Shown: positions 1 through 6,530, counted from the stretch's first letter. The stretch is 20,653 bases of DNA from Aquificaceae bacterium (GCA_015490105.1 WFYK01000034.1:1-20653); one strand, 5' to 3'. Program-made: numbers and translations. The notes: generated by a model not told the origin, from the letters alone.

Positions 1-263
1 TGGTTCTTTCGAAGAAGCTCCTTAGTAATCTCTACAAGATCGTCGACTGTGTAGGGTAGCTCCATAAAGAGGCTCGAAGCGTTTTTCAAAAGTCTCTGAT
101 AGTGTTCCTTAGCAAAGAGGATGTATAGTTGCTGTTCCTCTTCGTTCCAGTAAGCCCTCAGACCTTCAAATATAGCGGTTCCGTAGTGAAAGGAGTTCGT
201 CTTTATGTTTATGTTTGCTTCTTCTATGGGGACGAACTTGCCCTCGAAAAAGGCGTATTCCAT
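1..263 (-). CDS. ilvE: Branched-chain amino acid aminotransferase, N-terminal part (C-terminus beyond the window)
   Basis: PLP-dependent class IV aminotransferase that transfers amino groups between glutamate and the branched-chain 2-oxoacids, the last step of Leu/Ile/Val synthesis. About 87 residues are visible. They begin MEYAFFEGKFVP and contain the family signature SFHYGTAIFEGLRAYW, followed by the FAKEHYQRLL helix, as in IlvE proteins. The chosen ATG at 263 has no good Shine-Dalgarno site. An in-frame GTG at 281 would add six residues and sits directly after a GAGG, so the true start is uncertain. The gene lies 21 bases after the nitrilase-family gene on the same strand, so the two are probably co-transcribed. 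A D-amino-acid or methionine-salvage aminotransferase of the same fold cannot be excluded from this fragment, but the N-terminus is most like IlvE. Confidence 0.88.
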   Translation of the reverse strand, partial: MEYAFFEGKFVPIEEANINIKTNSFHYGTAIFEGLRAYWNEEEQQLYILFAKEHYQRLLKNASSLFMELPYTVDDLVEITKELLRKN

Positions 264-284
264 AGCGTAGAATTCTAACACACC

Positions 285-1019
285 TCAGCGCAAAGGCAGT
301 TCGTTTCTTACCTTTTTAAGTTCTTCAAAATTCACTTCCACTTCGAGCAAAGTATCTCCTTCTTCACTGAAAGCTAAAATTCTTCCCGAAGGGGAGTATA
401 TACCCGAACATCCTGCAAACTTCGTGTTTTTAAATTCACCCCAAGTGTCCGCAACCAGAAGGAAACTCTGAAGCTCTAAAGCTCTTGCCTGCGAGAGTAT
501 TTTCAGATGTTCTTTCCTTTCAAATCCCCACTGAGCGGGGACCAAAACGATATCTACCCCTTTAGCTTTAAGGTCAGCTACGAGCTCAGAAAACCTAAGT
601 TCAAAGCAAATTAGGATGCCTACTTTTCCAAAAGAGGTTTCAAAAACCGGATTTTCCTCTCCTGAGGAAAAGAACCTATCTTCTTGGAAAGGTTTAAAGA
701 GCTTTATCTTTCTCTTAAAACCAAGAAGTTTCCCCTTTTCTATGAGGAAGGCACTGTTAAAGATCCTATCTTCCACCCTTTGGGCCAAGCTTCCACAGAG
801 GACAAGGTTTTTATCCTTTGAAATTTTTGAAAGCTTTTCAAGTATTTTGGGACTATAATCGCAGGTTTTCAAAATTTTTCTATAATCGAAACCGGTGTAG
901 AACATTTCGGGAAGCAAAACCAAAGTGTTTTCCTGGACCTTGCCGAGGAAAGAAAGGATGACATTTAGATTTTCTTCAGGGTTTTGACGAACTCTAAATT
1001 GGATGACCGCGATCCTCAC
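285..1019 (-). CDS. Carbon-nitrogen hydrolase (nitrilase superfamily), probable omega-amidase
   Basis: A 244-residue cytoplasmic amidohydrolase of the nitrilase superfamily, with no signal peptide. The catalytic triad is visible: Glu38 in LLPEMFYTGF, Lys104 in FKRKIKLF and Cys138 in GILICFELRF. The last matches the GxxICYDxRFPE pattern of the omega-amidase/YafV branch. Omega-amidases deaminate alpha-ketoglutaramate and alpha-ketosuccinamate left by glutamine and asparagine transaminases. The next gene on the same strand is an aminotransferase, which fits that role, but this is inference. Length is slightly below the usual 255-280 residues. Translation starts at GTG 1019 with no recognisable Shine-Dalgarno site. 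A TATACT box ends seven bases before the start codon, so the mRNA may be leaderless. The start lies only 19 bases from the divergent GTG of the glycosyltransferase gene. Confidence 0.85.
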   Translation of the reverse strand: MRIAVIQFRVRQNPEENLNVILSFLGKVQENTLVLLPEMFYTGFDYRKILKTCDYSPKILEKLSKISKDKNLVLCGSLAQRVEDRIFNSAFLIEKGKLLGFKRKIKLFKPFQEDRFFSSGEENPVFETSFGKVGILICFELRFSELVADLKAKGVDIVLVPAQWGFERKEHLKILSQARALELQSFLLVADTWGEFKNTKFAGCSGIYSPSGRILAFSEEGDTLLEVEVNFEELKKVRNELPLR

Positions 1020-1025
1020 AGGAGT

Positions 1026-1032
1026 TAGTATA
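1026..1032. promoter_or_regulatory. Overlapping divergent -10 boxes between nitrilase and GT9 genes
   Basis: The 19-base gap between the two divergent GTG starts holds one AT-rich element that reads as a -10 box in both directions. On the minus strand it is TATACT (1032-1027), seven bases before the nitrilase start. On the plus strand it is TAGTAT (1026-1031), seven bases before the glycosyltransferase start. Neither gene has a normally spaced Shine-Dalgarno site. No clear -35 hexamer is visible for either direction. Confidence 0.4.
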
Positions 1033-1038
1033 TCTTGA

Positions 1039-1839
1039 GTGAAGGCTCTCGTATACAGAAGAGGGGCGCTGGGAGATACCCTTTTGGTGTTCCCGCTTTT
1101 GGAAATACTCTCTAAAAAGGGCTACGAAGTTACCGCGGTAGGAAACACTGATTATTTCCGCATAGCCAAGGAGGTAGGCTGGGCAAAGAGGATCCTCGAT
1201 TTTGTGCCCGAGGATGAGTATGACGTAGAAATTCTTATCTCCGTCGACGGCAACGTCTCTCCCTTTCCTCAAAAGAGGATATGGATAGTTGATCACTATC
1301 TGAATAGCTCGGGTTTCAAGGAAGACTTTTCCAAGAAACTCCCTCTTTCTCCGCTTGATCGGTCTCCTTTTGAAGGTAAGGTGGTTATACATCCCTCGAG
1401 CGGATCACCTAAAAAGATACCTTCCCCGGATCTTTTCCTAGAAGTAGAAAAGATCCTTAAAAAGGAAGGATTGGAAGTAGTCTACTTTGCGGGTGAGGCA
1501 GACAGCTGGGTTAAGGAAACCTTCGATCGGGTAGTGGAAAGCTTAGATCCTCTATGGATAGGTAAAGCTTTAAAGAAAGCAAAGGCTTTTATAGGGCTTG
1601 ACTCCGGAATATCCCATCTTGCTTCTTATGTAGGTCTCCCAACGGTGATTTTCTACGGTCCTACGGACCCGGTAGTGTGGAGACCTATAGGAGAAAGGGT
1701 TTTCCAAATTTGTCTTTCACTTGAGTGCTCTCCCTGTTTTCCTAACGTTTGCCAAGAGAGATCCTGCTTTAGGCTTGAAGATCTTTTAGAGCACTTTGCC
1801 AAGCTTTTACCATCTCTTCGTCCACATCTACGAGGATGA
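1039..1839 (+). CDS. Glycosyltransferase family 9 protein (ADP-heptose:LPS heptosyltransferase-like)
   Basis: A 266-residue GT-B-fold transferase of the heptosyltransferase family, which adds heptose or related sugars to lipopolysaccharide core at the inner face of the cytoplasmic membrane. The N-terminal YRRGALGDTLLVFPLLE (residues 6-22) is the acceptor-side glycine loop. The C-terminal half has VVIHPSSGSPKK and the nucleotide-sugar motif GLDSGISHLA (187-196), then FYGPTDPVVWRP (205-216). A Cys-rich tail (Cys225, 230, 233, 238, 243) matches the cysteine cluster common in this family. The protein is clearly shorter than the usual 320-350 residues, so its exact acceptor is unknown. The start GTG at 1039 has only a GGAG 14 bases upstream. 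The last 71 bases overlap the convergent macro-domain gene, and the final eight or so residues look like read-through tail rather than family sequence. Confidence 0.82.
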   Translation: MKALVYRRGALGDTLLVFPLLEILSKKGYEVTAVGNTDYFRIAKEVGWAKRILDFVPEDEYDVEILISVDGNVSPFPQKRIWIVDHYLNSSGFKEDFSKKLPLSPLDRSPFEGKVVIHPSSGSPKKIPSPDLFLEVEKILKKEGLEVVYFAGEADSWVKETFDRVVESLDPLWIGKALKKAKAFIGLDSGISHLASYVGLPTVIFYGPTDPVVWRPIGERVFQICLSLECSPCFPNVCQERSCFRLEDLLEHFAKLLPSLRPHLRG

Positions 1840-2275
1840 CCTTTCTTAAGGTTCTACCTTCAAAGGATAAAATCTCTTCCAGCATAGCCTTAGCAGCTAC
1901 ATCTTTAGGGAGTCTACCAACCCCCGTTCCCATACCTGGCATAGCAATTACACTAAAACCTTCACTCTCTGCAAGCTTTAGGGATGCTCTTACCGCCTTC
2001 CTAACCTTTTCTTCAGTGGTTACCATACCCGGCTCTTCCATCGTAGGTGCGTGTATTACACCTTTAAAGGGAAGTTTTCCTGCAGTAGTCAGCACCGCTT
2101 CTCCTACAGGTATAGGACCTTTTCTGACCGCTTCTTTTTCTATTTCCTCACCGCCGAAGCGTCTTATTACGCCGGCTACTCCACCGCCCATATAACCGTA
2201 GCTGTTAGCCGGGTTGACTATAGCGTCCGCGGGAACCTCGAGCAAGCTCCCTTTCAGGATTTCTACCTCGATCAT
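1769..2275 (-). CDS. Macro-domain protein (ADP-ribose-binding or ADP-ribose hydrolase family)
   Basis: A 168-residue single macro (A1pp) domain. Members bind ADP-ribose and may hydrolyse ADP-ribose-1''-phosphate, O-acetyl-ADP-ribose or ADP-ribosyl-protein bonds. Family signatures are AIVNPANSYGYMGGGVAGVI (residues 18-37), with the ligand-binding Asn24 and glycine loop 30-35, then GVIHAPTMEEPG (72-83) and the phosphate-binding loop MPGMGTGVGRLP (112-123). The substrate cannot be told from sequence. The ATG at 2275 overlaps the hslU TGA by one base (TGATG), so translation is probably coupled to hslU. The 3' end runs 71 bases into the convergent glycosyltransferase gene. Here the last 20 or so residues (VILVDVDEEMVKAWQSALK) still look like normal macro C-terminal helix, so this reading frame appears to be the constrained one. 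Confidence 0.9.
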   Translation of the reverse strand: MIEVEILKGSLLEVPADAIVNPANSYGYMGGGVAGVIRRFGGEEIEKEAVRKGPIPVGEAVLTTAGKLPFKGVIHAPTMEEPGMVTTEEKVRKAVRASLKLAESEGFSVIAMPGMGTGVGRLPKDVAAKAMLEEILSFEGRTLRKVILVDVDEEMVKAWQSALKDLQA

Positions 2276-3618
2276 CAGAGTATATACCTCGTTAGTTCTT
2301 CATCTCCCACTATGGAGGAAAGTTTAGCCCTCACGAACTTGGCATCCACAATTATCCTCTGGCCCACCATCTCCGGAGCGTTAAAAGAAATATCTTCCAA
2401 GAGCTTTTCCATAATCGTGTGCAGTCTGCGGGCTCCTATGTTTTCGGTTCTGGTATTTATCTCCTCCGCCATACGTGCTATCTCCTCTATCGCGTCGTGG
2501 GTAAACTCAAGGTCTACGCCCTCGGTCTTGAGAAGCTCGACATACTGCTTCGTCAGAGCGTTTTCCGGCTCGGTAAGTATACGCACGAAATCCTCCTTCG
2601 ATAGGGGTCTCAGTTCCACCCTTATGGGGAACCTGCCCTGAAGTTCGGGGATAAGATCGGAAGGTTTTGACATGTGAAAGGCTCCCGCACCGATAAAAAG
2701 TATGTGGTCGGTCTTGACAGGGCCGTATTTGGTGTTTACGGTAGTCCCTTCGAGTATGGGAAGAAGATCCCTTTGAACACCTTCTCTCGATACGCCCGGC
2801 CCCGCACCGGGAGTCTTGACCGCTATCTTGTCTATTTCGTCTATGAAGATAATTCCGAAATTTTCCGCTCTGTAGATTGCTTCACGGGCAACTTCGTCAG
2901 GATCTATGAGTTTTTCCGCCTCTTCCTGTTCTAAAATGGATAAGGCTTCTTTGACTGTTACCTTCCTGCGTCTCTTGGAAGGCATCAGGTTTGCGAACAT
3001 CTCTTTAAGCTGGTTTTCTATCTCTTCAAATCCGGGAGGTCCCGCCACACCTACGAGAGGTATTGCCTTCTCCTGAACCTCTATCTCTATAACCTTGTCG
3101 TCGAGAAGCCCTTTTCTGAGCTTGTCCCTTAATTCTTCACGCTTTGAGGGTTCTACTTGGGTTCTAACCCCGAAGCTCGTAAACTGGGTGGGAACGAGGT
3201 AATCGAGAACCCTTTCTTCCGCGAGTCTGCGGGCTCTCTCCTTTACCCCTTCCATCATCTCCTTTTTAACCATCTGATAAGAAACCTCAACCAGCTCGCG
3301 AACCATAGACTCTACATCACGCCCTACGTATCCTACTTCCGTATACTTCGTAGCTTCCACCTTTACAAAAGGTGCTTTAATTAAACCCGCTATCCTACGC
3401 GCTATCTCCGTTTTACCCACACCCGTGGGACCTATCATGAGGATGTTCTTGGGTATCACCTCGTCCCTTATGTAGTCGGGAAGCTTCTGTCTTCTCCACC
3501 GGTTCCTTAGGGCTATAGCTACCGCCTTCTTTGCTTCTTCCTGCCCTATGACGAATTTGTCGAGCTCTTCTACTATTTTTCTCGGTGTGAGTTCTTCAAG
3601 CGATAGGGAAGTCTTCAT
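2275..3618 (-). CDS. hslU: ATP-dependent protease ATPase subunit HslU (ClpY)
   Basis: A 447-residue AAA+ unfoldase that forms a hexamer and feeds substrates to the HslV peptidase in the cytoplasm. Motifs in order are LDKFVIGQEEAKKAVAIALR (19-38), Walker A GPTGVGKT (63-70), pore loop GYVG (96-99), the helical I-domain (about 110-240), Walker B IIFIDEID (256-263), the GRFPIRVEL region with its arginine finger (328-336) and sensor-2 GARRL (396-399). The C-terminal RYIL is the tail that docks into HslV. Length matches E. coli HslU (443). The ATG at 3618 is chosen because GAGGTG lies six bases upstream; an in-frame start 15 codons earlier has no such site. The gene overlaps the upstream small gene by 23 bases and the downstream macro gene by one base. 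No hslV is present in the window. Confidence 0.96.
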   Translation of the reverse strand: MKTSLSLEELTPRKIVEELDKFVIGQEEAKKAVAIALRNRWRRQKLPDYIRDEVIPKNILMIGPTGVGKTEIARRIAGLIKAPFVKVEATKYTEVGYVGRDVESMVRELVEVSYQMVKKEMMEGVKERARRLAEERVLDYLVPTQFTSFGVRTQVEPSKREELRDKLRKGLLDDKVIEIEVQEKAIPLVGVAGPPGFEEIENQLKEMFANLMPSKRRRKVTVKEALSILEQEEAEKLIDPDEVAREAIYRAENFGIIFIDEIDKIAVKTPGAGPGVSREGVQRDLLPILEGTTVNTKYGPVKTDHILFIGAGAFHMSKPSDLIPELQGRFPIRVELRPLSKEDFVRILTEPENALTKQYVELLKTEGVDLEFTHDAIEEIARMAEEINTRTENIGARRLHTIMEKLLEDISFNAPEMVGQRIIVDAKFVRAKLSSIVGDEELTRYIL

Positions 3619-4063
3619 CGCCCGCACCTCTTTTTCCCGTCTCTTCAGGGGTTTCTTTGACAATCCTTTCGAGAAAGCTTTCTATGTCCTCGGGGAAAGG
3701 TTCGAATTCTGGCTCTACGGGAAAGAAGCGTTTGACTACATCAACCGGCGGATTTCCGTATCCTATCGCGGGCACGATCCTCTTTGCCCCCCTCCTTGAT
3801 GCTTCCCTGTAAACGATCTTATAACTTTCTCTGAAGGCGGTTTCTATATCTTTAAATCTTTCTATTTCATCTCCAAGCTCGTAAAGGACTATATCGTAAG
3901 TGCTCTCTTTGAACTTTTCCCAGTCCTTTATATTGCATATATACTTTTTCCCCGACCATTCCTTTAGCTCTACGGACTTTAAGTTGCCCACTTTAAAAGA
4001 GAGTATGTAATAATCGATGAGTTCCCTGTCCGCATACACGTCGAGGAAGAAAAAGAACTCCAT
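3596..4063 (-). CDS. Conserved-looking hypothetical protein with a macro-like C-terminal segment
   Basis: A 155-residue soluble, acidic protein that I do not recognise. The ATG at 4063 is preceded by GGGAGG with four bases between, a strong Shine-Dalgarno site; longer in-frame starts would read across the rpsA promoter and are rejected. The N-terminal half alternates predicted strands and helices and begins MEFFFFLDVYADRELIDYY. Residues in AFRESYKIVYREA and AKRIVPAIGYGNPPVDVV resemble, in order and spacing, the last helix, strand and phosphate loop of macro domains (compare AVRASLKLAES and IAMPGMGTGVGRLP in the true macro protein of this cluster). The N-terminal NPAN and GGGVAG motifs are absent. 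It overlaps hslU by 23 bases and is probably co-expressed with it. Function is unknown; a degenerate macro-like fold is only a hypothesis. Confidence 0.75.
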   Translation of the reverse strand: MEFFFFLDVYADRELIDYYILSFKVGNLKSVELKEWSGKKYICNIKDWEKFKESTYDIVLYELGDEIERFKDIETAFRESYKIVYREASRRGAKRIVPAIGYGNPPVDVVKRFFPVEPEFEPFPEDIESFLERIVKETPEETGKRGAGDEDFPIA

Positions 4064-4064
4064 C

Positions 4065-4093
4065 TTGCCTCCCGATAGGCTTAATAATATAAT
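4065..4093 (+). promoter_or_regulatory. rpsA promoter (sigma-70 type)
   Basis: TTGCCT at 4065-4070 and a perfect TATAAT at 4088-4093 are separated by exactly 17 bases. Transcription should begin near 4100, giving an mRNA leader of about 15 bases that carries GGAGG (4106-4110) just before the rpsA ATG at 4116. The -35 box lies inside the ribosome-binding region of the divergent small gene. The whole divergent intergenic gap is only 52 bases. Confidence 0.75.
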
Positions 4094-4115
4094 GTATTGT
4101 CCCGTGGAGGATCTA

Positions 4116-5714
4116 ATGAACGAATTCGAAGAACTCCTAAAGCAAGCTCTTCCCCAAGAAGAAACCTTCCACAAAGGTAAACTGGTAAGTGGAACGGTCG
4201 TAAAAGTAGACAACAGATTCGTATATGTGGATATAGGCTATAAAGTTGAAGGTGTAATTCCCAGAGAGGAACTTCCCGACGTAAAGGAGGGAGATCAGGT
4301 TCAAGCGGTGATAGTAAGGATCTCCCCCAGATTGGAAAACCCCAGACTATCCTACAGGATAATTGCTGAGCAAAAGGGAATAGAAACCCTTCAAAAAGCA
4401 AAGGAAGAAGGGAAAGATGTAGTGGGAACGGTTGAGAAAAGGGTAAGGGGAGGCTACATAGTAGATATAGAGGGTGTAAAAGCCTTCTTGCCTTCGAGCG
4501 AAGCGGGAAAGAAAACTACCGTTGGCAAACCCGTTAGGGTAAAGATCCTCAGCATAGACTTTCAAAAGGGTAAGCCCAGGGTGGTTGTTTCCCATAAGGC
4601 TTACGTAGAAGAGGAAAGGGAAAAGAGAAAACAGGAGCTTCTTAGAGAGCTCAAAAAGGGCGACATAGTAGAAGGAAGGGTTATAAAGATAGACAAGAAC
4701 AAGGGTATAACTCTCCTTATAGATGGGGTTCTCAGAGCCTTCCTGCCCAAAGAGGAACTTTCGTGGGGAAGGGACAGGGATCCTTACAACTATGCGGAAG
4801 TTGACGAGATAATAAAAGTAAAGGTTAAGAAAAAGTCCAAAAACAAGGATTTCCTGATCGTATCCCTGAGAGAGCTTAAAGAAAACCCGTGGCAAAAGTT
4901 CTTCAAATCTCACAAGGAAGGTGATACGGTAGAAGGTAAGGTTGTCCAAAGTGCGGGCAGGGGATTGATAATCGATCTCGGCGACGATGTGGAAGGCTAC
5001 GTTCCACCTAACGAAATAAGTTGGGATGGTAGCACTCCTCAAAAGGGCGAAACGGTAAAAGCCAAGATAATAAAGCTCGATCCGAGCAAGAACAAAATAG
5101 AGCTAAGCATAAAGAAAGCTCAACCCAAACCTTGGGAGCTGTTCCTTGAAAAGCACCCTGCGGGAACCAAAGTTGAGGGAACCGTGTCTAAGGTTGAAGC
5201 CAGCAGAGCTATCGTAGATCTGGAAGGCGGTGTTAAAGGTATCATCCACAAGGGAGACATTTCTTGGATAAAACCCAAGAGCGTTGCGGACCACCTGAAG
5301 GAAGGTGAGAAGAGAGAGTTTATGGTTCTCGGTCAAGAAGGGAGGTTCGTAAAGCTCGGACTCAAGCAACTCACTCCCAATCCTTGGGAAGAAGTTGAAA
5401 AGAACTATAAAGTGGGTGATGTGGTAAAGCTTAAAGTTAAAGAAGCTGTTTCTTTCGGCTACTTCCTTGAACTTCCTGAGGGGGTAGATGGACTTCTACC
5501 CCTTTCCGAGGTCCCTAAAGGGACTTCTCTCAAGGAAGGTGACGAGTGTGAAGTCAAGATAATAGACATGAATACAAAAGACGGTAAGATAACTTTCTCT
5601 ATCAAGGCCTTAAGGGGAGAAACTAAAAAGGAAGAGGAGCCCGTCAAAGTAGAAGAAGCCTCCGCCGGAGGCTTTAAACTGGGTGAGATTTTGAGCAAGA
5701 AGTTCAAAATGTAA
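4116..5714 (+). CDS. rpsA: 30S ribosomal protein S1
   Basis: A 532-residue RNA-binding protein that recruits mRNA to the 30S subunit. Six S1 (OB-fold) repeats can be traced at about residues 19-83, 98-164, 180-254, 266-333, 348-417 and 430-498. Repeats 3-6 are joined by the S1 linker motif ENPW / PKPW / PNPW (257-260, 337-340, 421-424). A charged 34-residue tail follows (GETKKEEEPV onward). This six-repeat layout matches Gram-negative S1. The ATG at 4116 is chosen because GGAGG sits five bases upstream and the protein then starts right before the first repeat; the open frame continues upstream, but that part covers the promoter. The HU/IHF gene follows 11 bases later. A perfect 8-base-pair hairpin is embedded in codons near the 3' end (5656-5674). 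Confidence 0.95.
   Translation: MNEFEELLKQALPQEETFHKGKLVSGTVVKVDNRFVYVDIGYKVEGVIPREELPDVKEGDQVQAVIVRISPRLENPRLSYRIIAEQKGIETLQKAKEEGKDVVGTVEKRVRGGYIVDIEGVKAFLPSSEAGKKTTVGKPVRVKILSIDFQKGKPRVVVSHKAYVEEEREKRKQELLRELKKGDIVEGRVIKIDKNKGITLLIDGVLRAFLPKEELSWGRDRDPYNYAEVDEIIKVKVKKKSKNKDFLIVSLRELKENPWQKFFKSHKEGDTVEGKVVQSAGRGLIIDLGDDVEGYVPPNEISWDGSTPQKGETVKAKIIKLDPSKNKIELSIKKAQPKPWELFLEKHPAGTKVEGTVSKVEASRAIVDLEGGVKGIIHKGDISWIKPKSVADHLKEGEKREFMVLGQEGRFVKLGLKQLTPNPWEEVEKNYKVGDVVKLKVKEAVSFGYFLELPEGVDGLLPLSEVPKGTSLKEGDECEVKIIDMNTKDGKITFSIKALRGETKKEEEPVKVEEASAGGFKLGEILSKKFKM
5656..5674 (+). other. Perfect inverted repeat inside the 3' end of rpsA
   Basis: AAGCCTCC (5656-5663), a three-base loop GCC, then GGAGGCTT (5667-5674) form an uninterrupted 8-base-pair hairpin followed by TTTAAA. 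It encodes the EEASAGGF stretch of the poorly conserved S1 tail. The GGAGG half could also resemble a ribosome-binding site. A role as attenuator or RNA-processing site between rpsA and the HU gene is possible but unproven. Confidence 0.5.
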
Positions 5715-5725
5715 AGAGGGTCTGA

Positions 5726-6028
5726 ATGACAAAGAGGGACATAGCTCAGAGAATCTTTGAAAAACAAAGGGAAGATTTGGGTCTTTCTAAAGGAAAGGTT
5801 TATGACATAGTTTGTGAAACCATATCAATTATCGAAGAAGCACTCAAAAAGGAAGAAAAGGTGCAGATAACCGGTTTCGGGACTTTTAAGATAAAGACCC
5901 GCAAAAAGAAAAAGGGAAGGAATCTAAAGACGGGAGAAGAGGTAGAGGTTCCCGAAAGGAAGGTTGTCCTTTTCAAGCCCAGCTTGAAACTGCTCTCCCT
6001 TCTGGAAAGCCAAAGCAAGAAAGGTTAA
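5726..6028 (+). CDS. HU/IHF-family DNA-binding protein
   Basis: A 100-residue histone-like protein that bends DNA as a dimer in the nucleoid. The fold is complete: N-terminal helices (TKRDIAQRIF, VYDIVCETISIIEEALK), the signature ITGFGTFKIKTRKKKKGRNLKTGE (residues 48-71), the DNA-gripping arm GRNLKTGEEVEVPERKVV, and the C-terminal FKPSLKLL. The ERKVVLFKP part is closer to IHF subunits (RRVVTFRP) than to typical HU (ASKVPAFKP), and residues 16-22 are slightly extended, so HU versus IHF cannot be settled. GAGGG precedes the ATG at 5726. The gene is 11 bases downstream of rpsA and probably shares its transcript. In enterobacteria one IHF gene also follows rpsA, which supports the IHF-like reading. 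Confidence 0.92.
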   Translation: MTKRDIAQRIFEKQREDLGLSKGKVYDIVCETISIIEEALKKEEKVQITGFGTFKIKTRKKKKGRNLKTGEEVEVPERKVVLFKPSLKLLSLLESQSKKG

Positions 6029-6034
6029 TATAAT
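6029..6034 (+). promoter_or_regulatory. -10 box of the tRNA-Pro gene
   Basis: A perfect TATAAT begins right after the TAA stop of the HU/IHF gene and lies ten bases before the mature tRNA 5' end, as expected for a dedicated tRNA promoter. A convincing -35 hexamer is not visible in the upstream coding sequence. Confidence 0.5.
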
Positions 6035-6044
6035 CAATAACTAA

Positions 6045-6117
6045 CGGGGTGTAGCTCAGGTGGCAGAGCGCAGGCATGGGGGGCCTGAGGTCCCGGGTTC
6101 AAGTCCCGGCACCCCGA
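6045..6117 (+). tRNA. tRNA-Pro (anticodon GGG)
   Basis: A full cloverleaf can be drawn. The acceptor stem is CGGGGTG with CACCCCG, the D stem GCTC/GAGC, the anticodon stem CAGGC/GCCTG with loop ATGGGGG (anticodon GGG, reading CCC and CCU), the variable loop AGGTC, and the T stem CCGGG/CCCGG with loop TTCAAGT. The discriminator base is A and the first pair is C1-G72, both typical of bacterial tRNA-Pro. The CCA end is not encoded; six T follow directly, so CCA must be added by nucleotidyltransferase. The gene sits between the HU/IHF gene and an unknown gene on the same strand. Confidence 0.97.
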
Positions 6118-6123
6118 TTTTTT
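6118..6123 (+). terminator. T-run after tRNA-Pro, possible terminator
   Basis: Six consecutive T follow the tRNA discriminator base. With the GC-rich T-arm and acceptor stem just upstream they could act as a simple terminator for the tRNA transcript. No separate hairpin is present. Confidence 0.35.
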
Positions 6124-6127
6124 CTCC

Positions 6128-6157
6128 TTGAAAATTCCAAGCTCGAAACGAAATTAT
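6128..6157 (+). promoter_or_regulatory. Possible promoter for the small gene after tRNA-Pro
   Basis: TTGAAA at 6128-6133 and AATTAT at 6152-6157 are 18 bases apart, giving a start near 6164 and a leader containing GGAGG before the ATG at 6177. The -10 match is modest, so this is a weak call. Confidence 0.35.
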
Positions 6158-6176
6158 AGGGAGAGTGGAGGTCCCC

Positions 6177-6530
6177 ATGGGTAGCGATCTGAACAAGCTC
6201 GAAGAGATTCTCTTCAGCACTATGTTCGCGGAAATTGAAGAGCGCTACAACGAGGTCGTAGACATATACAGAAACGACTATGAGATACTCTCCTTAGCCC
6301 AGCACTTGATGAAGCTGACGGACGTGGTAAGGGATGTCTTTAAGGAGATTCCAAACCCTAAGAAGAAACTGAGTGAAGATCTCTACACGCCCCTTTATGA
6401 GGTTCTAAAGGATGTCAGCTCTATACTCTACGACCTTTCCATAGCGGACGGAGAACAACTCAATTATGTTATCGTCAAGGCTTACCAGAAACTTGATAAC
6501 ATAAGCTCCCTCTTCCAAAAACTGGCATGA
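6177..6530 (+). CDS. Small helical protein of unknown function
   Basis: A 117-residue acidic soluble protein that I do not recognise. It looks almost entirely alpha-helical, with long amphipathic stretches such as KLEEILFSTMFAEIEERYNEVVDIY and a C-terminal helix ending KLDNISSLFQKLA. There are no cysteines, no membrane segment and no obvious catalytic motif. The ATG at 6177 has GGAGG five bases upstream; an in-frame GTG four codons earlier overlaps that site and is less likely. Its stop overlaps the start of the phosphoribosyltransferase gene in an ATGA arrangement, so the two are probably translated together, and it may be a partner or regulator of that enzyme. That link is inference. Confidence 0.75.
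   Translation: MGSDLNKLEEILFSTMFAEIEERYNEVVDIYRNDYEILSLAQHLMKLTDVVRDVFKEIPNPKKKLSEDLYTPLYEVLKDVSSILYDLSIADGEQLNYVIVKAYQKLDNISSLFQKLA

Noticed and set aside
984..989. TTGACG as -35 box for the GT9 gene
   Set aside because: No -10-like hexamer lies 16-18 bases downstream; it is part of the nitrilase coding sequence.
2051..2934. Open frames on the plus strand across the macro and hslU genes
   Set aside because: They are antisense shadows of clearly conserved proteins, lack ribosome-binding sites and match no family.
3619..3663. Longer hslU start 15 codons upstream
   Set aside because: GAGGTG with six-base spacing precedes the ATG at 3618, and the protein then begins at the normal family position.
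4064..4213. N-terminal extension of the small unknown gene across the rpsA promoter and rpsA start
   Set aside because: A strong ribosome-binding site precedes the ATG at 4063, and the extension is low-quality sequence antisense to rpsA.
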